A stretch of DNA of 64,000 nucleotides from an uncultured Clostridia bacterium (GCA_945946765.1 CAMEWS010000001.1:1-64000), one strand, 5' to 3'; counted from the first letter of the stretch, positions 51,971 through 61,591 are shown. Notes: a model not told the origin generated them from the sequence alone. Made by a program: numbers and translations.

Positions 51971-52693
51971 ATGAGTAAATTAACAAAAAGACAACAAAAA
52001 CAGGCTGAAATGCTTGAAGGTTTTGTACAACCTTCATCAGCAGCCGATGCTTTGAAAAAATTACAAGAAATATCAGAAGCTACGGTTAAATTTGATGAAA
52101 CAGTTGAATGCCATATGCGTCTTGGTATTGATGTAAAAAGAGCAGACCAACAAATCAGATCAACAGTAGTACTTCCTGCAGGTCTTGGTAAAGATGTAAG
52201 AGTTTGCGTTATTGCCAAAGGTACAAAAGCAGATGAAGCTAAAGCTGCAGGTGCTGAAGAAGCAGGCGCAGAAGAAATCATCGAAAAAATCGCAGGCGGC
52301 TGGTTTGAATTTGATACATTGATTGCAACACCCGATTGTATGGGCATGTTGGGTAAACTCGGTAAAGTTTTGGGTCCAAAAGGTTTAATGCCAAACCCTA
52401 AAACAGGTACTGTTACACTCGATGTTGCAAAAGCTGTTAAAGATGCAAAAGCAGGTAAAGTTGAATTCCGTGCCGATAAACAAGGTATGATTCACTGCCC
52501 GATTGGTAAAATCAAATTCTCTTATGATGATTTGATGAAAAACTATGCAACTTTGGCTGATGCAGTTTTGAGAGCAAAACCGTCAGTTGCTAAAGGTGTA
52601 TACGTTAAATCAGCATACTTAACAACTACAATGGGTCCTGGTATCAAATTGGATACTAAAAACCTTGCTGCAGAAGTTAAAGAATTTGTATAA
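51971..52693 (+). CDS. rplA: 50S ribosomal protein L1
   Basis: A 240-aa protein with [40 protein letters not shown] (about 128-148) and [20 protein letters not shown] at the end, all diagnostic. It binds 23S rRNA at the L1 stalk and often its own mRNA. The N-terminal 25 residues are Lys/Gln-rich. Unusually, rplJ and rplL do not follow; transcription ends in a terminator. Confidence 0.97.
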   Translation: MSKLTKRQQKQAEMLEGFVQPSSAADALKKLQEISEATVKFDETVECHMRLGIDVKRADQQIRSTVVLPAGLGKDVRVCVIAKGTKADEAKAAGAEEAGAEEIIEKIAGGWFEFDTLIATPDCMGMLGKLGKVLGPKGLMPNPKTGTVTLDVAKAVKDAKAGKVEFRADKQGMIHCPIGKIKFSYDDLMKNYATLADAVLRAKPSVAKGVYVKSAYLTTTMGPGIKLDTKNLAAEVKEFV

Positions 52694-52838
52694 TATTAAA
52701 TCCGTCATTGCTTGGCAAATAGCTTTGCATTTGTGCGAATTGTATTCACAAAGCAATCTTTCGCCAAGTAAATAACTTAAATTTAATATTAATTCTAATA
52801 TCTTAAAGCCCTCATATACTTGAGGGCTTCTTTATTTG
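52694..52838 (+). other. Structured untranslated tail after rplA
   Basis: TTGGC (from about 52715) pairs with GCCAA (about 52768) around an inner GCTTTG.../...CAAAGC stem, ahead of the terminator. It resembles the kind of leader normally found before rplJ, but no rplJ follows. Confidence 0.35.
52806..52832. terminator. Terminator after rplA
   Basis: AAGCCCTCA (52806-52814), loop TATACT, TGAGGGCTT (52821-52829). It probably also serves the minus-strand small gene ending at 52839. Confidence 0.8.
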
Positions 52839-53006
52839 CTATCTGTATTGGTCATAAAAGTTTTTAATATATTTTTTGCCAAAAATCTCAGGATGCGCAG
52901 AGTTTGATTGCACAATTTCTCTGTACTCGTTTTTGTCAATATCTATACCCATATTTTTTATATTTATTTCGGGTGCTTTTTTATTTTTGTTGCTGTTCTT
53001 GTCCAT
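52839..53006 (-). CDS. Small charged hypothetical protein
   Basis: A 55-aa frame from ATG (53006) to TAG (52839-52841). It is Lys/Asn-rich at the N-terminus (MDKNSNKNKKAPEINIKNMG), then IDIDKNEYREIVQSNSAHPE, ending KKYIKNFYDQYR. Amino-acid use looks coding, but the ribosome-binding site is weak. No family is recognised. It converges with rplA and is divergent from the helicase-nuclease gene. Confidence 0.45.
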   Translation of the reverse strand: MDKNSNKNKKAPEINIKNMGIDIDKNEYREIVQSNSAHPEIFGKKYIKNFYDQYR

Positions 53007-53156
53007 AACAATATTTTAGTACAAAAATTCATATATCCGCATTTTATATGATACGCAAACTCAATTATCGACTATAATTACAATATGGTATAATGAGTTA
53101 TTTTAAGCACGGTGATAATCTCATTAATTATAAGGGATAAAAATTAGAAGGAATTT

Positions 53157-56100
53157 ATGTTACAAGAAGCAACAAAGATTATTCAGTCAGCATTTCACGA
53201 CAGTTTTATAAAAAGACTAAGCCTTTATCTGCACGATTGCGTCAGAGAAGAAGTACAGAGCTCCACTTTCAGAAACCTTAAACAGGATAAAGACAATAAG
53301 TGGATATTTTTAAAAGGCGACGAGTCTTTGTATACAAATTTTGACAAGCCGTTAATGTTGGACGGTTCTGACAGTGACCTCACAGAGCTTATGATACAAA
53401 GTGAAATGAGCCAAAAAGACAAGTATCTTATCTACGGTCATTTGTTCCTTGTAGGCAAAAACTCTAAATCCAAACGGAAAAATGAATTTTTGACACCGTT
53501 ATTGTATACGCCATGCCGTTTGGAACGAGATGGTGTAAATATTACATGCACATTGCAAGATGATGTAATGTCTTTAAATACGGGTGCATTAACGGCATTG
53601 ATGCGTAAAAGCGATGATGAAGACGAAATGGAACACATGTTGGACGGTTTGTTGGAGGTTGTTCCCGAGCTTCCGCTTGATAAAGACAAGTTGAACATAT
53701 TTTTAACCACGTTAAAATCAATTTTGCCTGATTTGGATATATCTTTGAGTCATGAAGATGACGACAATGAAAACAATGTAAAAGATTCAAATGATGCAGA
53801 TAATTTTTATCAAAAAATCGATGCGGATAACGTTGATGAAATAGTTGAAGATTCTCGTGAAACAAGAACCTCAATAAAGCTTGATAAAGTATCAGTTACG
53901 GAGCAAAGTGCCGTTATTCTAACAAAACGTCCTTCTGTTACGGCTGGGGTGCTGCATGAACTTACACAAATTTCCGAAAAGCCCAGTGGTGTGTTTAGAG
54001 AATCCGCATTGTCTGTTGTAAATGATGAATATTTGCGTGGTATTGGTAAAATTTTTGATAAATCTTCAAAAGAAAAAAAAGAACTCAAAGATTTTGCAGC
54101 AGTTACACCGTTGTCTTTAAGTGATTCACAAGAGGATGTAATCAGAAAAATAGAACAAAACCCGCTTTTGGCTGTTTACGGTCCTCCGGGTACAGGGAAA
54201 TCACAAACAATTGTTAATCTTGTTGCGCACCTTGTTGCAAACGGAAAAACTGTTCTTGTTGCATCAAGAATGGACAAAGCTGTTGATGTTGTTGCTCAAC
54301 GCTTAAATGAACTGGGCGCACCGTTTCTTGCGTTACGTGCAGGCAGGTTGAATTATCAAAAACAATTGAGTTTTCAATTACAGGATTTAATTGCCGGTAA
54401 AGTTGATATAGATACAGGCTATGAAGATGCGATTCTCGTTGATGTTGAGGATATGCATGATTTGTTAAAAGCAATTAAAGAACTTGAAAACAAATGCGAA
54501 AAAATTATTTCTTTGGAAAACGAATGGAGAGAGATTGTAGAAAAGAAACTGGCTCTCGAAAAAGATTTGGGCAGTAAAGAATTTATTAATAAAAAACTAA
54601 AAAAAGATGAAGTTGATGAAATTAAAAATGTTCTAAAAAGCATAGAAAAAAATCTTGAAAAATCAGGACTGTTTTCATCAATTGCAAATTCATTATCAGC
54701 AATGAAATTGAAAAAGATTTTGAATATTTCTTCTTTGCCGACAGAACCTGAATCAATAATGCGTTTGTCTTTAGAGTTACAAATTGAAGAAATGGAGTGC
54801 GAAGCTCGTATTATTGAAACAAGAATTCATAAAATTGGTAATATTCACCAAATACTCGGACAAATAAAACAGCTAAAGCAAAAGCAAAGAGGCTTGGCTG
54901 TGGACATCTTAAAAAATAAAAGACGTGAATCTTTAAAAGGTTTGCTGCGTGACCAAATCAAACGTCAACGACTGATTATTCATACAAAAGCAATTGTAGA
55001 AAGAAAGAAAAATCTGCAAAACAGATTACTTGAAGATGAAGATTTTACTCCGCTTATGGAAGCATTCCCCTGTTGGTGTGTTACAACTTATGCAATTTCA
55101 GGGTCTTTACCAATGAAATCAGGTTTGTTTGACGTAGCTATTATTGACGAAGCTTCTCAATGCGATATTGCAAGCTGTTTCCCTGTGCTTTTTAGGGCTA
55201 AAAAAGCCGTAATTGTAGGTGATGACAAACAACTTCCGCATCTGTCCTTCTTGGAAAAAGCAAAAGAACAGTCCTTTTTAAGTCAGTATAATATTCCTGA
55301 TAAATATCAGTTGATGTGGCGATTCAGAACTAACTCAATGTTTGATTTAGCGAATTATTATTCTACAAACCCTGTTTTATTGGATGAACATTTTAGAAGT
55401 TATTATCCGATAATTCAGTTTAGCAATCAGGAGTTTTATGGAAACAGAATTCGTATAATGACTAAAGATTCAGGCACAAACGATGTTCTTGAATTGCATA
55501 GAGTTGAAGACGGAAAAGTCGATTCCGATGCAACAAGAAATATGCCCGAAGTTGAGGCTGTAATTAAACGTATTCATGAACTTATTTTAGAGGATGAAGG
55601 CAACGAAGATAACCCTGTTTCAATAGGTGTCGTTTCACCGTTTAGAGGTCAGGTCGATTTGATTTCCAAAGCTTTAAGACAGGTGCTTACGGAAACAACA
55701 ATAAGACGTCACCAAATTGAAGTCGGTACTGCTCATACTTTTCAGGGTGATGAAAGAGATGTAATTATATTTTCTCTTGCGGTTGCGGATAACAGTTTTG
55801 CGCAAAGCTTAACCTTCTTGCAAAAGCCAAACTTGTTTAACGTTGCAATTACTCGTGCTCGAAAAAAACTTATTACTTTTTTGTCAAGAGATCCAAAATC
55901 CTTACCACAAGGTTTATTAAAGGATTATATAGAATACACTCAAAACTATATTGATTCTGCCAAAGAAGATGAATTTTCAAAGAAAAATGTATATAAAAAT
56001 GCATTTGAACAAACAATTGCACAAGCTTTTATTATGGAAGGTTTTGAGGTTAAGGCAGGGTTTGAAGCTGCGGGTGTTTATCCTGATTTACTTATTAAAG

Positions 56101-56294
56101 ATGAACTCGGAAATGAATTGATAATAGAAGTTGACGGCGTTGAAGACAACAAAAAATCAAAAATATCAGACATAAAAAAACAAACAATATTACAACGTGC
56201 AGGATACAGAGTTTGTCGTATCTCATACAGAGAATGGGAACATAGCGCTCAAGCCTGTATTGACAGAATAAAACAAGTTTTTGTTACTTGTTAG
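53157..56294 (+). CDS. SF1B (DNA2/NAM7-like) helicase fused to a PD-(D/E)XK nuclease
   Basis: A 1045-aa protein. An N-terminal region (1-330) of unknown fold includes an acidic stretch (HEDDDNENNVKDSNDAD). The helicase starts with a Q-motif (LSDSQEDVI) and GPPGTGKSQTIV (about 342), interrupted by a coiled-coil insert (about 440-620). It continues with AIIDEASQC (about 663), GDDKQLPHL, EHFRSYYPII, VSPFRGQVD, AHTFQGDERDVI and NVAITRARKKL. The last 100 residues resemble the DUF559/Vsr-type nuclease: FEQTIAQAFIMEGFEV, YPDLLI, IIEVDGVE, ILQRAGYRVCRISYREW. Such fusions occur in repair and in defence systems. AAGGAA precedes the ATG. Confidence 0.82.
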   Translation: MLQEATKIIQSAFHDSFIKRLSLYLHDCVREEVQSSTFRNLKQDKDNKWIFLKGDESLYTNFDKPLMLDGSDSDLTELMIQSEMSQKDKYLIYGHLFLVGKNSKSKRKNEFLTPLLYTPCRLERDGVNITCTLQDDVMSLNTGALTALMRKSDDEDEMEHMLDGLLEVVPELPLDKDKLNIFLTTLKSILPDLDISLSHEDDDNENNVKDSNDADNFYQKIDADNVDEIVEDSRETRTSIKLDKVSVTEQSAVILTKRPSVTAGVLHELTQISEKPSGVFRESALSVVNDEYLRGIGKIFDKSSKEKKELKDFAAVTPLSLSDSQEDVIRKIEQNPLLAVYGPPGTGKSQTIVNLVAHLVANGKTVLVASRMDKAVDVVAQRLNELGAPFLALRAGRLNYQKQLSFQLQDLIAGKVDIDTGYEDAILVDVEDMHDLLKAIKELENKCEKIISLENEWREIVEKKLALEKDLGSKEFINKKLKKDEVDEIKNVLKSIEKNLEKSGLFSSIANSLSAMKLKKILNISSLPTEPESIMRLSLELQIEEMECEARIIETRIHKIGNIHQILGQIKQLKQKQRGLAVDILKNKRRESLKGLLRDQIKRQRLIIHTKAIVERKKNLQNRLLEDEDFTPLMEAFPCWCVTTYAISGSLPMKSGLFDVAIIDEASQCDIASCFPVLFRAKKAVIVGDDKQLPHLSFLEKAKEQSFLSQYNIPDKYQLMWRFRTNSMFDLANYYSTNPVLLDEHFRSYYPIIQFSNQEFYGNRIRIMTKDSGTNDVLELHRVEDGKVDSDATRNMPEVEAVIKRIHELILEDEGNEDNPVSIGVVSPFRGQVDLISKALRQVLTETTIRRHQIEVGTAHTFQGDERDVIIFSLAVADNSFAQSLTFLQKPNLFNVAITRARKKLITFLSRDPKSLPQGLLKDYIEYTQNYIDSAKEDEFSKKNVYKNAFEQTIAQAFIMEGFEVKAGFEAAGVYPDLLIKDELGNELIIEVDGVEDNKKSKISDIKKQTILQRAGYRVCRISYREWEHSAQACIDRIKQVFVTC

Positions 56295-56296
56295 GC

Positions 56297-57067
56297 TTAA
56301 ACCTCAACGGTTTTTAAAGCTTCTTCGATTTCATCAATAATAAGATTTGCGGCTGCAATCGGGTCATCTGCTGATGTAATCGGTCTGCCCACAACCATAT
56401 AATCAACACCTGCTTTTATCGCATCAGCGGGAGTTACAACTCTGATTTGGTCGTTTACAACCGACCATGTAGGTCTTATTGCAGGACAAAGTATTATAAA
56501 TTCGTCTGAAAATTCTTTTCTGATTCTTTTAGCTTCGGAGGCGCTTGCTATAACACCGTCAATTTTTGATTCTTTTGCTAAATATGTAAGATGAGAAACG
56601 TATTCATCTATGTTCATTTTTACATTCAATTCTTCTGTAAGCGTTCTTTGTCCAAAACTGGAAAGCAGTGTTACACCTAAAATTGTCGGTTTGGGCATGT
56701 CATATTTTTTTGCGGTTTCTCTTGCAATTTTTGTTGTAGTATTGAGCATTTTTGTTCCGCCTGCAAGGTGTGCGCTAAACGAAGTTACGCCATGCTTAAT
56801 TAAGTTGGATGCTGCTTTTGCCACGGTAGAAGGGATATCATGGAATTTGCCGTCAAAATAAACATTTCCGCCAAGCTTTTTGATTAAATCAATCGCTTCA
56901 TAAGTACAGGACGTAAACAATTGTGGCCCGACTTTGAAACAGCCTACATAATCTTTTAATAGTGTAACAAGTCGTTCTACTTCTTCAAGTGAATCAGTGT
57001 CCAATGCCAATACAATTCGGTCTTTTGCCGATAAATTTTTATTATTAAAACCCATACTCAATCCCAT
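56297..57067 (-). CDS. pyrF: Orotidine-5'-phosphate decarboxylase
   Basis: Last step of UMP synthesis. A 256-aa TIM barrel with VLALDTDSLEEVERL, the catalytic VYFDGKFHDIPSTV (Asp-x-Lys-x-x-Asp, about 70-83), FSAHLAGGTKML and the phosphate-binding VGRPITSADDP near the end. A second ATG at 57055 with GGGATTGAG upstream may be the real start. It is the last gene of thrS-tsaD-hypothetical-pyrF, after a 65-bp gap. Confidence 0.93.
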   Translation of the reverse strand: MGLSMGFNNKNLSAKDRIVLALDTDSLEEVERLVTLLKDYVGCFKVGPQLFTSCTYEAIDLIKKLGGNVYFDGKFHDIPSTVAKAASNLIKHGVTSFSAHLAGGTKMLNTTTKIARETAKKYDMPKPTILGVTLLSSFGQRTLTEELNVKMNIDEYVSHLTYLAKESKIDGVIASASEAKRIRKEFSDEFIILCPAIRPTWSVVNDQIRVVTPADAIKAGVDYMVVGRPITSADDPIAAANLIIDEIEEALKTVEV

Positions 57068-57132
57068 AATTTAATCGTTTTAGCCTTATAAATATAGCAT
57101 TATCATATTGTTAAGGCAAGTTTTTTACAGTT

Positions 57133-57594
57133 TTACTGTTTGCAAAATGTTTGCATAAAACCCATATTATGTCCTCTTTGCTGTTTATATGTCGGTGAAA
57201 AGTATACTTCTGTCGTTTTTACATATCCGTACATTCTTTCTTGAATATCATTTTTGTCTTCACAATTAACGTCAAATACTCCCATAACCTTTCCGTCAGG
57301 GGATTTGTAAACTCCCAAATGTCTTAAATAAAAATGTTGAACACTTTTGTTGTCATAAAGCCAACCTGAGGGGAGCTTTTTCCACTCTGCATAATTTTCG
57401 TTAAATTGCAGCATGTTTGCATCTATTAAAAATGATGCAATGTTGTTGCGCATAATATCCCCTTTGGCTTTGCTTTGGTTGTCAATTTGACGTGAAACAG
57501 CATACAATTGAGCACCTATTTCAGAATTTGTTCTTGCAATACTTGGCGAACAAACAATTATCAAAACAATTAGCAAAAGAATTTTTTTTAACAT
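57133..57594 (-). CDS. Secreted hypothetical protein
   Basis: A 153-aa protein with a signal peptide (MLKKILLLIVLIIVCSPSIA) and no recognised domain. The mature part is mixed, with SGWLYDNKSVQHFYLRHLGV and two cysteines (VNCEDKND, QTFCKQ) that could form a disulfide outside the membrane. The ATG overlaps the tsaD stop by 7 bp, so it is translationally coupled to tsaD. Confidence 0.65.
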   Translation of the reverse strand: MLKKILLLIVLIIVCSPSIARTNSEIGAQLYAVSRQIDNQSKAKGDIMRNNIASFLIDANMLQFNENYAEWKKLPSGWLYDNKSVQHFYLRHLGVYKSPDGKVMGVFDVNCEDKNDIQERMYGYVKTTEVYFSPTYKQQRGHNMGFMQTFCKQ

Positions 57595-58640
57595 CTTGAA
57601 AATACTTCAATTTCTAACGAGTCCATAGTGTTTGCCAGAAAATATGCTGATGAGGCAATCATTGATGCGTTATCCGTACAGTATTTCATTGCAGGCGCAT
57701 AGATTTTGTAGCCATCTTTTTCAAGAGCAAAGAATTTTTTTCTTATTTCAGAATTTGCCGCAACTCCACCGCCTAAAACAATCTGTTTTATTCCGTATTT
57801 TTCTGCAGCTTTAACTGTTTTTTTGAATAAAGTTTTTGTTATACATTCTTGAAAACTTGCCGCAACATCTTCTTTGGGAATTTCGCCAAGTTCTTTTTCA
57901 AGCTTTCTTGTAAGGTTTAAAACCGCAGTTTTTAAGCCCGAAAAGCTAAAATCAAACTCACCTTGCACTTTTGCCTGAGGAAGAATGTATGCATTCGGAT
58001 TACCGTTTGGTGCCATTTTATCAAGGTTAAGTCCTCCGGGGTATGGTAAACCCAAAAGTCTTGCTACTTTGTCATAAGCTTCCCCTGTTGCGTCATCGAT
58101 TGTTTCACCGATAATTTGTTGATTAAGATAATCATCAACTTTAATTATTTGTGTATGACCTCCGCTAACTAATAGGGCAATCATAGGCGGTTTTAAGTCC
58201 GTATCTATGTAATTTGCGCAAACATGTGCGTTAAGATGATTTACGCCGATAAACGGTTTGTCATAAGTAATTGCAAGCGCTTTTGCCGCATTAAGTCCCA
58301 CAAGCAATGAACCGACCAAACCGGGGCCGACAGTCGCTGCAATTGCTGTTATGTCGTCAGGTTTGAGATTTGCTTGTTCAAATGCTTGAGCAATAATTAA
58401 ATTTACAGCATCAAGATGCTCTCTTGCTGCAACTTCGGGAACAACTCCGCCAAATTGTTGGTGGGTTTTTATCTGTGATGCTACAACATTTGCAAGAACC
58501 TCACGTCCGTTTTTTACAATAGCACAGGCTGTTTCATCGCAACTTGATTCTAAAGCCATAATTATTATGTCATCTTTAGAATCAGGGCCGATAAAAACAC
58601 TCTCGCCTGATATCGGTTTTTTAAATTCTTTAATTAACAT
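57588..58640 (-). CDS. tsaD: tRNA N6-threonylcarbamoyladenosine transferase subunit TsaD
   Basis: A 350-aa ASKHA-fold enzyme that adds the threonylcarbamoyl group to A37 of ANN-decoding tRNAs with TsaB/TsaE. Motifs: MALESSCDETACAIV (about 28), metal-binding HLNAH (about 134), LVSGGHTQII, DDATGEAYDKVARLLGL, FSGLKTAVLN and VLGGGVAANSEIR. The N-terminus has about 24 residues more than usual before the first strand. It follows thrS directly (2 bp). Confidence 0.95.
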   Translation of the reverse strand: MLIKEFKKPISGESVFIGPDSKDDIIIMALESSCDETACAIVKNGREVLANVVASQIKTHQQFGGVVPEVAAREHLDAVNLIIAQAFEQANLKPDDITAIAATVGPGLVGSLLVGLNAAKALAITYDKPFIGVNHLNAHVCANYIDTDLKPPMIALLVSGGHTQIIKVDDYLNQQIIGETIDDATGEAYDKVARLLGLPYPGGLNLDKMAPNGNPNAYILPQAKVQGEFDFSFSGLKTAVLNLTRKLEKELGEIPKEDVAASFQECITKTLFKKTVKAAEKYGIKQIVLGGGVAANSEIRKKFFALEKDGYKIYAPAMKYCTDNASMIASSAYFLANTMDSLEIEVFSRC

Positions 58641-58642
58641 AA

Positions 58643-60592
58643 TTATGCTTTACTTCTGATTTCTTCAAGAAGTCCTGTTACAAATTCGTCTATTTTTAAT
58701 GTGCCGATAGGACCTTTGCCTCTTTTTCTTATTGCAACAGAGCCTTCTTCTATTTCCTTGTCGCCAACTACAACCACGTAAGGAATCTTTTTGTCTTGCA
58801 AAGATTCTCTTATTTTGTAGTTCATAGATTCTGAACGGTCATCAAGGCTTGCACGGATTCCGGCTTTTCTTAATGCTTTATATACTTTTTCTGCATAGTC
58901 AGTGTGTTTGTCGTTAGAAATCGGTACAACTGCAACTTGAGTAGGTGCTAACCATAGCGGGAACGCACCTGCATAGTGTTCAACGAGTATGCCGTGGAAT
59001 CTTTCCATTGAACCGAATATTACACGGTGAAGCATAACAGGAGTTTTTAATTGACCGTCTTTGTCCTGATATTTAATATCAAAACGTTCAGGCAGGTTAA
59101 AGTCTAATTGAATAGTAGCGCATTGCCAAGTTCTGCCAATGGCATCTTTAACTTTGAAATCAATTTTCGGACCGTAGAAAGCTCCGTCACCTTCGTTGAT
59201 TTCATATTTCATTCCTCGTCTGTCCATTGCTTCTTTTAAACCGGCTTCGGCTCTGTTCCAGTTTTCGATTTCACCTACATAGCTTTCAGGACGAGTTGAA
59301 AGTTCAACTTCAAAGTCCATTTTGAAAATAGCCATTGTATCGGCAACAAAATCAATAATTTCGTTGATTTCGTCAACAAGCTGTTCCGGTGTACAGAAAA
59401 CGTGGGCATCATCTTGTGTAAATCCTTGTACACGAGTTAAGCCGGCAAGTGCGCCTGAGTGTTCTTTTCTGTATACGGTGCCGAGTTCAGCCATTCTTAA
59501 GGGCAATGAACGATATGAATGTCTGTTTGCTTGATAAATCAATATATGGAACGGACAGTTCATCGGCTTAACAATAAATTGGTCATCGTCTTCGTTTTCT
59601 TTTTGGATAAAGAACATATTTTCTTTGTAGTGGTCAATATGTCCTGAAAGCTCCCATAATTTTGACTTAGCAATTTGAGGAGTGTTTACAATTACATAAC
59701 CTCTTTTTCTGTGCTCTGTTCTCCAATAATTTTCTATTTCTTCTCTTACCGTAGCAAGATTTGGGTGCCACAATACTAGCCCTGCACCGATTTCTTCTCT
59801 AACAGAGAATAAATCGAGTTTTGAACCCAGTTTTCTGTGGTCACGTTTTTCAGCTTCTTCAAGCATTGTTAAATATGCTTTTAAATCATCTTTGGTCCAA
59901 AATGCCGTTGCATAAATACGTTGAAGCATTTTGTTTTTTGCATTACCTCTCCAGTATGCACCTGCAACCTTCATAAGCTTAAAGGCTTTTATAAAAGATG
60001 TGTTTGGAAGGTGAGGACCTGCACAAAGGTCATTGAACAGAGTGTTTCCGTCTTTATCTTTTGTTAAATAAAGAGTAGGCTTGTGTTCTCTGTGTTCTTC
60101 AAGCAATTCTGCTTTGTAAATTTCGCCTTGTCCTTTAAAATCATTGATTTGAGCATCAACATCAGGCACTAAATATTTTTCAAATGTAAGATTTTCTTTT
60201 ACGATTTCTTTCATTTTTTCTTCAATCTTAGAAAGGTCTTCTTCCGTAAACGAATGACCTTCTAAATCAAAATCGTAGTAAAAACCGTTTTCTATAGCAG
60301 GCCCGATAGCAAGTTTTGCTTGTGGGAACAGTGCAATAACTGCTTGTGCCATAACGTGTGATGTTGAGTGTCTTAATATTGACAAAGTTTCGGCATCTTT
60401 TGATGTTAAAATTTTAACTTTGTCACCGTTAGAAAGAGGCGTTCGGATATCTTTTACATCTCCGTTGATTTCAAGAGCAATTGCGTTTTTTGCAAGACCT
60501 TCACTTATATTTTTTGCCAAGTCAAAGCCGTTTGCTCCTTCGTTTAATAAAATTTTTGAATTGTCAGGTAATATTACCTCGATGTTAGACAT
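58643..60592 (-). CDS. thrS: Threonyl-tRNA synthetase
   Basis: A 649-aa class II synthetase: TGS domain (residues 1-60), editing domain with RHSTSHVMAQAVIALFP (about 73), the catalytic core with KPMNCPFHILIYQ (zinc Cys), RMAELGTVYRKEHSGAL (motif 2) and HRVIFGSMERF (motif 3), and the anticodon-binding C-terminal domain (PTQVAVVPISNDKH, ASLDDRSESMNYKIRESL). AGAGAGGAA precedes the ATG. It is first of the operon with tsaD and pyrF; no T-box leader is seen. Confidence 0.97.
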   Translation of the reverse strand: MSNIEVILPDNSKILLNEGANGFDLAKNISEGLAKNAIALEINGDVKDIRTPLSNGDKVKILTSKDAETLSILRHSTSHVMAQAVIALFPQAKLAIGPAIENGFYYDFDLEGHSFTEEDLSKIEEKMKEIVKENLTFEKYLVPDVDAQINDFKGQGEIYKAELLEEHREHKPTLYLTKDKDGNTLFNDLCAGPHLPNTSFIKAFKLMKVAGAYWRGNAKNKMLQRIYATAFWTKDDLKAYLTMLEEAEKRDHRKLGSKLDLFSVREEIGAGLVLWHPNLATVREEIENYWRTEHRKRGYVIVNTPQIAKSKLWELSGHIDHYKENMFFIQKENEDDDQFIVKPMNCPFHILIYQANRHSYRSLPLRMAELGTVYRKEHSGALAGLTRVQGFTQDDAHVFCTPEQLVDEINEIIDFVADTMAIFKMDFEVELSTRPESYVGEIENWNRAEAGLKEAMDRRGMKYEINEGDGAFYGPKIDFKVKDAIGRTWQCATIQLDFNLPERFDIKYQDKDGQLKTPVMLHRVIFGSMERFHGILVEHYAGAFPLWLAPTQVAVVPISNDKHTDYAEKVYKALRKAGIRASLDDRSESMNYKIRESLQDKKIPYVVVVGDKEIEEGSVAIRKRGKGPIGTLKIDEFVTGLLEEIRSKA

Positions 60593-60680
60593 TATAATTT
60601 CCTCTCTCTTTAATCCCTAATATATTTATAGCACCAGCATAAATGTATTGCAATTTAAATAGCATGGTGTTGATATAAAG

Positions 60681-60709
60681 TTGACTATCTTAATGAGTTG
60701 TAATATAAT
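60681..60709 (+). promoter_or_regulatory. Consensus sigma-70 promoter of the RpaB-like gene
   Basis: TTGACT (60681-60686), 17-bp spacer, TATAAT (60704-60709). The 95-bp leader has TTACA at 60761 and 60776 and inverted TGTAA copies near 60700 and 60730. These resemble the TTACA half-sites of the cyanobacterial RpaB box, though spaced 15 rather than 10 bp apart. Confidence 0.75.
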
Positions 60710-60806
60710 TTAAAAAAAATCAATATATTGTAATATAAATTTATTTATTTAAATATATTGTTACAAAAAGGTTTATTACATAGGGAAAGAAAGATAGGGT
60801 TTAAAA

Positions 60807-61559
60807 ATGTGTCCAAATAGCGATGTTCCTAACGAGCAAGTTGAAGCTAAACAAAAGATACTTATTGCTGATGATGAAGCAAGTATCCGCAGAATTCTTG
60901 AAACAAGATTAAGTATGATTGGCTACGATATTGTTACCGCTGCTGACGGTGAAGAAGCCGTAGCTGTTTTTAATAAAGAAAATCCTGATTTGGTTGTACT
61001 CGATGTTATGATGCCAAAAATGGACGGTTATGGTGTTTGCAGAGAAATCAGAAGAACCTCAGACATTCCGATTATCATATTGACAGCTTTGGGCGATGTT
61101 TCAGAAAGAATCACAGGTCTGGAACTCGGTGCTGATGATTATGTTGTTAAACCTTTCAGTCCAAAAGAACTTGAAGCTCGTGTTAAATCTGTTTTAAGAC
61201 GTGCAACAAACAGAGAAATTGTACCTTCGACAGGTAAAGTTACAAAAAATGTAATTACTACAGGTAATATAAAAATTGATACAGCAAGACGTCAAGTATT
61301 CAGAAAAAATGAACGTATAAGACTTACAGGTATGGAATTCAGCCTTCTTGAACTTCTTGTTAACAATTCCGGTCAAGCTTATTCAAGAAATGAAATTCTG
61401 CAATATGTTTGGGCTTATCCGCCGGATCACAGAATTGATACGAGAGTTGTTGACGTACATATTTCAAGGTTACGTTCAAAACTCGAAACCGATCCTGCAA
61501 ACCCTGAATTGATTCTTACGGCTCGTGGTATCGGATATATGTTCCAAAGAATTAACTAG
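60807..61559 (+). CDS. rpaB: OmpR-family response regulator, RpaB-like
   Basis: A 250-aa two-domain regulator. In the receiver (about 18-135) the acidic pair is IADDEAS, the phospho-Asp is VVLDVMMPKMDGYGV (about 70), Thr is in ILTALGD and Lys is in VVKPFSPKEL. The winged helix (about 150-248) has LTGMEFSLLELLVNNSGQ, RNEILQYVWAYPPDHRIDTR, VVDVHISRLRSKLE and TARGIGYMF. The sequence is strikingly like cyanobacterial RpaB (Ycf27), which controls photosystem and stress genes; the lineage assignment of the window leans on this. No kinase is adjacent. Confidence 0.85.
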   Translation: MCPNSDVPNEQVEAKQKILIADDEASIRRILETRLSMIGYDIVTAADGEEAVAVFNKENPDLVVLDVMMPKMDGYGVCREIRRTSDIPIIILTALGDVSERITGLELGADDYVVKPFSPKELEARVKSVLRRATNREIVPSTGKVTKNVITTGNIKIDTARRQVFRKNERIRLTGMEFSLLELLVNNSGQAYSRNEILQYVWAYPPDHRIDTRVVDVHISRLRSKLETDPANPELILTARGIGYMFQRIN

Positions 61560-61566
61560 TAAAAAA

Positions 61567-61590
61567 GCCTTCCTCTTGGAAGGTTTTTTT
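61567..61590. terminator. Bidirectional terminator between rpaB-like gene and fumarase
   Basis: CCTTCC (61568-61573), loop TCTT, GGAAGG (61578-61583), T7; A6 lies on the other side. Confidence 0.85.
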
Positions 61591-61591
61591 A

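Noticed and set aside
60761-60780. Canonical RpaB (HLR1) box upstream of the regulator
   Set aside because: Two TTACA half-sites exist, but their spacing is 15 bp rather than the canonical 10, so I note them only as similar.
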